Below, piece by piece: positions 38,508 to 45,443 of a stretch of 45,443 nt of DNA. How positions within the stretch are numbered: position 1 is the first letter of the stretch; every line of letters starts with the position of its first letter. The notes under the pieces are model-generated. The model did not search any database, had not been told where the DNA came from, and saw only the letters and a list, made by a program, of their open reading frames with translations. Source of the stretch: Seminavis robusta. Taxonomy: Eukaryota > Bacillariophyta > Bacillariophyceae > Naviculales > Naviculaceae. The DNA lies in NCBI GenBank assembly GCA_903772945.1, contig CAICTM010000855.1:1-45443 (forward strand). Reading direction: 5' to 3'. The position numbers and the translations under genes are program-made.

Positions 38508-41500
38508 ATGAGTGAAAGCACAAGCGATATTCTCCTCAAACGGGCCGAATTGGAAGCTCGACAAAACCAACTTGATCAGGAAATCGCTGCCGCCAAGGAG
38601 GGAGATGAAGTGAACAAGAAAATGAAGGCCAAGAAGAACCGACCGAGGTCTCATTCTCCTTCCCATGTAGCAAGAGGAAAGCCAACAAAATCAAAAGGAC
38701 AACAAGCCAGTGCTCAAACTGAAGTCATCAACCAAGAGGACCGAGAAATAATGAAGATTGTTGCCGAACAAGCTACTTTGGCCACGGTGGAGCAACTAGA
38801 GGAAGAAAACCACAAGGAAGAAATCCACGAACTTCTCCAAATGGCAGCCGAAATCAATGAGGTTGCCAAATTGGAAAAGATAGCAAACAACAACTCAGGA
38901 GTGGAAAGAGAACAGCCCACAACCACTCAAGAGATGATGAATCCTCCGGGTTTGAGACGAACACCACCACACCAACAGAGACAGCAACAGCAACAGCGCC
39001 CCGGAGCATACAGGGGTGCTCCAGGGGAAGCTCCTCAACGTTCCAGCTCCCTCAGATTCTCACTTGTTGGTTCCAATATCGAGTCCCAGTTACCGATGAT
39101 GGAATCTGAGAGTCAATCCTTGGAACCACTACCCCCTGACAGCAACAGAAACAGTGATGCGACCACAAGTAATAATGGCCAACTGGCAGTGGCAGAGCTG
39201 GTTGACGAAGATCCAGAGGAGCAAGCAAGGCCATCAGCAGATCCTGTGAATCTTGATGAGGTCATGGAAAAGGAACAAAGAAGGAAGAGGCAGAGATTGC
39301 TGTTTGTTGGGTTTTCAGTTTTGGCACTTATCGTTGCCGCAATTGTTGTTGGCACAGTGGTTAGAAAAGCACAGAATCAAAAAGATGCAATCAGCATCCA
39401 GACATCTGCACCAACTACTTATGGCTCTCTGGAACCCTCGGAAGCTCCATCCTCTGCCCCCACCAGCCAATTGGATTTTGTCTTTACAGAGCTTCCAAGA
39501 TCTACGCAGGCACGTATTCTGAATGGAAGCAACCATCAATACCAAGCATGGGATTGGCTGTCAAATCACAAGAATCTCACTAGTCTGGAAGACTGGAGGA
39601 TGAAACAACTCTTTGCTTTGGCCACATTCTACTATGCCTTTGAGGGGCCCAACTGGCCTGCTGACATCAGGAATGATTGGATGAAGGATGAGGGCAAGTT
39701 TGAGGATGAGTGCCTATGGTTCTCCAATGAGTTTGGGTTACTTTTCCCCGACGGCTATTACAAGGAGCGCAGGACATCATTTGAGGTTGAGCCATGCAAC
39801 TCGGACAGAAGATTTCAAAGCCTTGCACTCGCAAACTTGCAGCTTAGTGGTTTAACCCCAACTATTCCACCTGAGATAGAGCTTCTCACTGACTTGGTGG
39901 TCTTGGCGTTGCCCTTGAATGACATCAGTGGTTCTTTTGATGACATCTTGCCATCTGAGCTGTTCACCAAACAATTGAAGGCACTGAATCTTCACACCAA
40001 TGAACTCACAGGGAAACTGCCAACTGAAATTGGTCTGCTGACAAGTTTGACAGATCTGACTCTTAGTATGAACTCCTTCTCTGGGAGTTTGGCAACCGAG
40101 CTTTTGCTTCTGAAAAACATGGAGAGATTCTTCATTCAAGAGAATTCATTCTCAGGTTCCTTGCCAAGTGAGCTTGCACTGATGTCCAACATGAAAATAC
40201 TTGCCTTCAAGCAGAATGGCTTCATAAGTACCATACCTACTGAGCTTGGGGCTTTGGACAGCATCGAGGTGTTATCTATTGATTACAATGCAATCACTGG
40301 CTTTCTTCCAACTGAGCTTGGTCTTATGACCAGCTTGACTGAACTGTATGTTTATGACAACTCTCTCAATGGCACAATACCGTCTGAGCTAGGAAGGCTA
40401 ACCAGGTTGGAAGATTTGAGGATATATCAAAATGCCTTTAGTGGCTCTTTGCCAAGTGAGATTGGGCTGATGACAAGCCTGACTGGCTTCCAGCCTGCCG
40501 AAAACTCTCTGACTAGTACCATCCCTTCTGAGCTGGGAAGACTGACCAGCTTGGAAAAACTGTACTTGTTTCAGAATGATTTCACAGGTTTTTTGCCGAG
40601 TGAGCTTGGTCTTATGACCAGTATGACTGATTTTCAGCCTTCTGTGAATTCCTTCAGTGGTACCCTTCCATCTGAGCTGGCAAGGATGACCGGCCTGAAA
40701 AGAATGTCCCTATATCGTAATGCATTCTTGAGCCCTTTACCAAGCCAGCTAGGACAGATGACCACCATGACAAAGCTGCAGATTTATGGGAACTCTTTCA
40801 ATGAGAGCATACCATCTGAGCTTGGAAGGTTGAAGAACCTGGAAGAACTATCCCTTTATGAGAATTCCTTCACAGGATCTCTTCCAACTGAGCTTGGGCT
40901 GATGTCCAGCATGACTGAGCTTGATGTCCATGCGAACTCTCTCAGCGGCAGGTTGCCATCTGAGCTCGGAAGTTTGAATAAATTGGAAAAACTGCACATA
41001 CATGAGAATGCTTTCACAGGATCTCTGCCAAGTGAACTTGGACTGTTGAGTCATTTGAAGCAAATGTACATTTATGACAATGCATGTGCTGCGTCTTTGC
41101 CGAGTGAAATTGGGATGTTGACACAACTGGAAAGGATGTACCTTCATCTTAATGCACTCACTGGAACGTTGCCGAGTGAGTTTGGTCTCCTGATCAACAT
41201 GAAGGATTGTCTTGCCTTTCACAACTACTTAAATGGCAGCATACCATCTGAGATCGGAGGACTAACAAGTTTAGCGAGGCTGCACCTTTGGGAGAATGAC
41301 TTCACTGGTACCTTACCAAGCGACATTGGGCTCATGACACGCATGACTGATTTCCAGCCTGCCCTGAATGCTTTTGGTGGCCCCATCCCATCTGAGCTTG
41401 GGCTTTTGACAAGAATGGAAAACCTGCGAATTTTCCACAATGCGTTCCAAGGATCTTTACCAACCGAGCTTGGGCTGATGACAAGCATGATAGAGTTTTA

Positions 41501-43166
41501 TGCTTATGAAAGCTCCCTCAGTGGAACCCTACCATCAGAGCTGGGCAGGCTGACCAGTTTAGAACACATGGAAATTCACGAAAATGCTTTCACAGGCACT
41601 TTGCCAACAGAGCTTGGACTGATGACCAGCATGATTGAGCTTGATGTTCATGAGAACTCTCTCAGTGGCATTTTTCCATCTGAGCTAGGATGGTTGAAAA
41701 GCTTGGAAGGACTCTTCCTTTGGGAGAATGAGTTCACTGGTACCTTACCAACCGAGCTTGGGCTGATGTCCAGCATGACTGGTTTTCTTGCCTCCAGCAA
41801 CTCTTTGAATGGTGGCATACCATCTGAGGCCGGAGGATTGGCTGGCTTGGCAAGGCTGTACCTTTGGGGGAATGAGTTCACTGGCACTTTGCCAACTGAA
41901 CTTGGGCTCTTGACACGCATGACTGATTTCCAGCCTGCCCTGAATGCTTTTGGCGGACCCATCCCATCTGAGCTTGGGCTTTTGACAAGCTTGGCAGACC
42001 TACGAATTTTCCACAATGCGTTCCAAGGATCTTTACCAACCGAGCTTGGGCTGATGACAAGCATGATAGAGTTTTATGCTTATGAAAGCTCCCTCAGTGG
42101 AACCCTTCCATCAGAGCTGGGAAAGCTGACCAGTTTAGAACACATGGAAATTCACGAAAATGCTTTCACGGGCCCTTTGCCAACAGAGCTTGGACTGATG
42201 ACCAGCATGACTGAGCTAGATCTGCAGGAGAATTCTCTCAGTGGCAGTTTTCCATCTGAGCTGGGAAGATTGACTCAATTGGAAACAATGTATCTTTCTG
42301 ACAATGCCTTCACAGCTTGCCTGCCAAGTGAAGTTGGGATGTTAGCTCAATTGACACGAATGTACCTTGATGACAATTCCTTCACATGTCCTCTGCCAAC
42401 TGAACTTGGAATGTTAAGTCAATTGGAACGAATGTACTTCCATCGAAATGCATTCACTGGCACTTTGCCAGGTGAACTTGGCCTAGCAACAAGCATGGAA
42501 AGAATGTACCTGTATCTGAATGTACTCACTGGCACTTTGCCAAGTGAGCTTGGCCTAGCAACCAGCATCGAAAGAATGTCTCTTTATGAGAATTCCTTCA
42601 CAGGATTCTTCCCATCCGAGTTTGGAAGACTGACCAGCATGACTAGGATGAGTCTTCGAAGCAATTCACTTTCTGGTTCCCTGCCAACTGAAGCTGGGTT
42701 GCTGACTCAAATGACATTGCTAAGCCTGAGAAGCAATGCATTTGGTGGAGCCTTGCCCAGTGAAGTTGGACTGCTGACACAACTATCTGGTCTGTTTCTT
42801 AACGACTGTTTCTTCTCTGGTGCCATTCCCAGTGAAATTGGGCTGATGGAATCCCTGCGGATGCTGCACCTTCACAACAATTCCTTAGTTGGTTCGATCA
42901 TCTCCGAATTGGGGCAGCTTGGAAACCTACAAGAACTGGATCTTTCAGCGATTCCACCCTCACTGAGAGGACCGTTTCCTTTTGATTCCTTGCCTGGTAG
43001 CCTAGGCTATCTGAACATCTCTGGCAGTCCTGGTTTGGTAGGTTCCATTCCAGAAGAGCTCTGTTTCCTTCAAAAATCCTCTTGCTCTTATGGCGAGGAC
43101 AATGATCAGTGCTACATTGACTTTGATTGTTCCAACCTACTCTGTGGATGTGATTGTGAATGTTGA
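38508..43166 (+). CDS. Membrane-anchored LRR protein, paralogue 2 (intact)
   Basis: An uninterrupted 1,552-aa frame from ATG 38508 (MSESTSDILLKRAEL). Same plan as paralogue 1: cytosolic head with KPTKSKGQQ and Gln-rich parts, EQRRKRQR, one span at about 263-285 (LLFVGFSVLALIVAAIVVGTVV), a cap region (residues 310-470), then about 41 plant-type LRRs and the same end (ELCFLQKSSC ... CYIDFDCSNLLCGCDCEC). No kinase. Each LRR carries the IPSELG/LPTELG signature that favours the curved solenoid of the plant-specific class, used for ligand binding. The LRR section is longer and more diverse than in paralogue 1. A 576-bp duplication lies inside. Likely outside-facing recognition or adhesion protein. 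Confidence 0.92.
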   Translation: MSESTSDILLKRAELEARQNQLDQEIAAAKEGDEVNKKMKAKKNRPRSHSPSHVARGKPTKSKGQQASAQTEVINQEDREIMKIVAEQATLATVEQLEEENHKEEIHELLQMAAEINEVAKLEKIANNNSGVEREQPTTTQEMMNPPGLRRTPPHQQRQQQQQRPGAYRGAPGEAPQRSSSLRFSLVGSNIESQLPMMESESQSLEPLPPDSNRNSDATTSNNGQLAVAELVDEDPEEQARPSADPVNLDEVMEKEQRRKRQRLLFVGFSVLALIVAAIVVGTVVRKAQNQKDAISIQTSAPTTYGSLEPSEAPSSAPTSQLDFVFTELPRSTQARILNGSNHQYQAWDWLSNHKNLTSLEDWRMKQLFALATFYYAFEGPNWPADIRNDWMKDEGKFEDECLWFSNEFGLLFPDGYYKERRTSFEVEPCNSDRRFQSLALANLQLSGLTPTIPPEIELLTDLVVLALPLNDISGSFDDILPSELFTKQLKALNLHTNELTGKLPTEIGLLTSLTDLTLSMNSFSGSLATELLLLKNMERFFIQENSFSGSLPSELALMSNMKILAFKQNGFISTIPTELGALDSIEVLSIDYNAITGFLPTELGLMTSLTELYVYDNSLNGTIPSELGRLTRLEDLRIYQNAFSGSLPSEIGLMTSLTGFQPAENSLTSTIPSELGRLTSLEKLYLFQNDFTGFLPSELGLMTSMTDFQPSVNSFSGTLPSELARMTGLKRMSLYRNAFLSPLPSQLGQMTTMTKLQIYGNSFNESIPSELGRLKNLEELSLYENSFTGSLPTELGLMSSMTELDVHANSLSGRLPSELGSLNKLEKLHIHENAFTGSLPSELGLLSHLKQMYIYDNACAASLPSEIGMLTQLERMYLHLNALTGTLPSEFGLLINMKDCLAFHNYLNGSIPSEIGGLTSLARLHLWENDFTGTLPSDIGLMTRMTDFQPALNAFGGPIPSELGLLTRMENLRIFHNAFQGSLPTELGLMTSMIEFYAYESSLSGTLPSELGRLTSLEHMEIHENAFTGTLPTELGLMTSMIELDVHENSLSGIFPSELGWLKSLEGLFLWENEFTGTLPTELGLMSSMTGFLASSNSLNGGIPSEAGGLAGLARLYLWGNEFTGTLPTELGLLTRMTDFQPALNAFGGPIPSELGLLTSLADLRIFHNAFQGSLPTELGLMTSMIEFYAYESSLSGTLPSELGKLTSLEHMEIHENAFTGPLPTELGLMTSMTELDLQENSLSGSFPSELGRLTQLETMYLSDNAFTACLPSEVGMLAQLTRMYLDDNSFTCPLPTELGMLSQLERMYFHRNAFTGTLPGELGLATSMERMYLYLNVLTGTLPSELGLATSIERMSLYENSFTGFFPSEFGRLTSMTRMSLRSNSLSGSLPTEAGLLTQMTLLSLRSNAFGGALPSEVGLLTQLSGLFLNDCFFSGAIPSEIGLMESLRMLHLHNNSLVGSIISELGQLGNLQELDLSAIPPSLRGPFPFDSLPGSLGYLNISGSPGLVGSIPEELCFLQKSSCSYGEDNDQCYIDFDCSNLLCGCDCEC
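39990..42940 (+). repeat. 72-bp LRR tandem array of paralogue 2
   Basis: About 41 units of 24 residues. Frame is kept throughout, in contrast with paralogue 1. Consensus positions (L, N, G, IPSELG) are kept while solvent-facing positions vary. Confidence 0.9.
41233..42267 (+). repeat. Eight-LRR (576-bp) internal offset duplication
   Basis: The stretch 41233-41691 recurs at 41809-42267, offset exactly 576 bp (8 x 72). For example GCATGACTGATTTCCAGCCT starts at 41341 and again at 41917. Copies differ at scattered bases, so the event is recent but not brand new. Register is kept, so the solenoid was extended cleanly. Confidence 0.9.
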
Positions 43167-43188
43167 GTGGTTGGAGTAGAAATATTTC

Positions 43189-43194
43189 AATAAA
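43189..43194 (+). terminator. AATAAA poly(A) signal of LRR paralogue 2
   Basis: AATAAA lies 23 nt after the stop codon (TTTCAATAAATC). The position is close to the stop but plausible for a short 3' UTR. Confidence 0.45.
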
Positions 43195-43671
43195 TCTATC
43201 TGTCTGTACTCTGCATTGCTTTAAGAAGAGTTGGAACTAAAGACTATCTAGCTTTCTAAGGTTCTAAAACTCTACCCAGAGTGGTACCACCAAGTTGATG
43301 AATGGCTGTCACTGACTCTTTTGTGGCGGGTTCCAGGTTTCATTGCTGCCAGCAAAACACAGTTTTCCTACTCTCAAATGATGTTCTTTATGCAGACCCG
43401 CATCTCTATTGCCCTTGTGAAAGCGACCTATTAATGTCGCCGTGGCTCCCACAAAGCCAAGCCCTTTGGCCCCCGAAATGGTCCTCAATTTCTTGCCCCA
43501 AATCCCACAGAACCCAGCCCTGAATTTCGCCTGTTCTTTGCTTCAGCCTGGCCCGGCTGGCTTCTGTAGAAAATCTACCTACTCTAACCCCCCTTTACAT
43601 CTTCCAAAGAGACAAATATTCCACCTTGCGCTTCCAGGTATAATCTAAAAAGCTCCACGTGGAATTGGAAT

Positions 43672-43751
43672 GGCACCTCCCGAGATTCGAGCTCTGATGC
43701 TTCTGTTGCTGCCCGTCACAAACACTAAGAGCAGACGTTACCTAGTGGCGT
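43672..43751 (-). other. tRNA-like relic (possible SINE head)
   Basis: On the minus strand an 80-nt segment has a T-arm-like hairpin with loop CTCGAAT, a GAGGTGC right arm that pairs 5 of 7 with ACGCCAC at its left, and CTGC/GCAG where an anticodon stem would be. The D-arm does not fold properly. It is not a working tRNA by eye, but polymerase III box-B similarity is clear. A scan with a tRNA model would decide. Confidence 0.2.
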
Positions 43752-43776
43752 TCCTTTCACGTAATTCCCTCTATAG

Positions 43777-43804
43777 TTTATTTATTTATTTATTTATTTA
43801 TTTA
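43777..43804. repeat. (TTTA)7 microsatellite
   Basis: TTTA is repeated seven times without interruption, 26 nt beyond the tRNA-like relic. Confidence 0.95.
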
Positions 43805-44372
43805 CTAAGAATCCAAAACAGGTCAACGCAAAGCTAAGAGTGGATAGCTCACCAGAATTTTCCCAAGGTGAAATTACATGTTGACGCCTGGAGAAAATGC
43901 ACTGGTTTTAGCCCACTCTTTATTTATATGCCATCGAGAGAACAAGTGAGTTTTTTATGGGGTTTTGTCTGAGAGTTGCAGGAAAACGCATTCCACGGTG
44001 TTCCAAGTCGATTTGCGCTACCGGTCCATACAAGATAACGAACCATCTGTTCGACCATGACAACAGACAACAAGCTACCGCTACGGCACTGCATTATTAA
44101 TTATTTGGTTGGTTACAAGAGCACTCAACAGATTGCTCCTAGTAGAATGGTTGATTGTTTGAATTTTCCACAGTTTGCCAAGGTGTTGTTGTGTCTAGAG
44201 TTAAGGTGTTCAAAGCTGCTTTTTGATGAGTGGCTGTCGCTCGGTCTTCTGCTTTTGGTGCATGGTCAAAATACCCGTGGAACCTGGTACCACTGTATGT
44301 CTGCAACCCATCCTCACCACGGTCCTCTCTAACTAAAAATAAAAAACAAATACTATATAGATACGGTAAGGA

Positions 44373-44520
44373 GCGAGGGGGGGCTAAACTAGGCAGAGCA
44401 GCGGCTGTACTGGGAGAGCAAAGAGGACGGGAGCAGGTCAAAACGGGGGGCGGGGGAAAGGGGAGGGTGCAATGAGGAAAGGGAGGAAGTAGAGGGAAAG
44501 TCAGAGGGGGAAGGGGGCAA
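44373..44520 (+). other. G-rich purine tract with quadruplex motif
   Basis: About 150 nt dominated by G and A on the plus strand. Positions 44445-44467 read as four runs of at least three G with 1-3 nt loops (G6-C-G5-AAA-G4-A-G3), a textbook quadruplex-forming pattern. No ORF is supported here. Confidence 0.75.
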
Positions 44521-44599
44521 GATTAGCGGAATAGTGCAATTGAGTGCACCATCGGCATCCCAGAGAGAACGGCGGTAGCTCATTGTGCCAGTGCAATAC

Positions 44600-45443
44600 A
44601 CGGCTCTTAGCCTTATTCGCGACTCGATCCTAGATAGGGTCTGAGTTCGACTCATGACTGAGTCTCTCGTGAATAGTCATTGAGCGAGACAGGGTTCTCA
44701 ATGCCGCTCTAGTCATACTAGGTTGATGATGAAACATCGCTCTAGATATTTAGCCAGCGTGAGTACTTCCACGCTACTAGATAAATGCTAGACGAATCTT
44801 CCACGCGTTCCGTTTTTGGATCGTGGAGTGAGTAGGATTGCTACCGCAACCTACTCTATCACACTCTACAGTCTCCCGCGGGAGTTCAGATCTACGATCC
44901 TTTGATTGTGGATCTCTCTCGTTGATTAGTTTTCATAGCTTTCTAATCCTCTCATAACTTTCATTCTCTCAAACTCAAAACACTCGAAAGAATCTTTACA
45001 ACGTTACTGGCGCAAGGCATTCCAACGTATTTCACGGTGGCCTGCACAGCTAGATTCGTAACTGCTCTTTGCAGAGCTAGAAGTCATCTCCTGAGGAGGT
45101 TATGTTTATCGGTAGGCGTACAATGGCGAGCCCAACGAAGACCTTCTCCATGCGTCCAGCCCATTGATGGTCTGACGTGGATCTCAGATCCATTGATGAT
45201 TGGACCTTGAAGGTGTACTTGGCGCTGTTAGATCTGCTGGAACAGTGCGAAGTTTGTAGTGGTAGAGCGAGAATCGTCATTTCGCATTCATCGTCGAGTC
45301 GATGAGAGGAAGGATTGGTTTGTCGCGCAGCTTAGACTCGAAGCTGGTGTATGCGTCTTTGGCAATCTTCATGGTGAGGAATAGGTTGAGGGTAGCTGAA
45401 AGCTATTGTGTTTGTTAACAAAATGCACTACGCTAAAGGCTAG
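44600..45443. other. Possible LTR/leader of another retroelement at the right edge
   Basis: From about 44640 (TGAGTTCGACTCATGACTGA) the sequence has short inverted repeats (GACTCATGACTGAGTC) and a pyrimidine-rich late part ending CAAACTCAAAACA near 44986, which suits an LTR or leader. Beyond 45077 there are only short frames on both strands (for example a plus-strand piece reading DDWTLKVYLALLDLLEQC near 45200). No domain can be named and no partner LTR is in the window. Confidence 0.25.

Larger units (their letters stand above)
43195..44372. other. Intergenic region
   Basis: About 1.2 kb without a supported gene. It holds a tRNA-like relic (43672-43751) and a (TTTA)n microsatellite. Frames at 43442-43648 and 44057-44332 show no family or protein-like pattern. 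Confidence 0.5.

Overview
This window looks like nuclear DNA of a diatom, most likely a raphid pennate species related to Seminavis. The evidence is short GT-AG introns (70-109 nt), a degenerate Ty1/copia element with the sequence habits of the diatom CoDi lineages, PSxxPS-rich surface proteins, plant-style LRR proteins anchored by a single membrane span, a Crypton-like tyrosine recombinase, and ACCATG start contexts. The species is inference; nothing in the window names it.

Layout. (1) Positions 1-4828 hold the 3' part of a heavily frameshifted copia retrotransposon (gag/integrase, reverse transcriptase and RNase H relics), then a probable 3' LTR. (2) Positions 5182-11367 hold a compact accessory block: a 661-aa Crypton/Ndc10-like tyrosine recombinase and five small orphan ORFs in alternating orientation. 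Within it are a 27-bp tandem hairpin repeat in a divergent promoter, a zinc-binding orphan whose start codon lies 8 nt from that of the next gene, and many inverted repeats. Paired GC-rich hairpins and a decayed minus-strand gene with a PCNA-binding-like motif follow. I consider this block the best candidate for something undescribed. (3) Positions 12.6-15.1 kb show no convincing gene. (4) Positions 15146-24831 are one giant nine-exon gene for a roughly 3,000-aa membrane-anchored surface protein: acidic cytoplasmic head, Gly/Ala hydrophobic segment, extracellular modules, a 63-bp (21-aa) mucin-like array, a 132-bp (44-aa) array, PSxxPS linkers, a ricin-B-like lectin and BspA/DUF285 repeats. 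(5) Positions 25-32 kb carry ordinary single-exon genes: an LtrA-family membrane protein, a small two-span protein (minus strand), an AzgA-type purine permease and a secreted protein of unknown function. (6) Positions 32.4-43.2 kb carry a tandem pair of paralogous LRR surface proteins, one with clustered frame breaks and one intact at 1,552 aa. (7) The right end is gene-poor, with a (TTTA)n tract, a G-rich quadruplex-capable tract, a tRNA-like relic and possibly the leader of another retroelement.

How the genes may work together. Three very large predicted surface proteins (15.1-24.8, 32.4-36.2 and 38.5-43.2 kb) share a plan: charged cytosolic N-terminus, one hydrophobic anchor and a repeat-built ectodomain. 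That suits adhesion or recognition at the cell surface. The two transporter-like proteins between them are probably unrelated housekeeping or nutrient genes. Frame breaks in the two repeat-rich genes fall inside the near-identical tandem repeats and are mostly one-base losses, which points to consensus error rather than pseudogenes.
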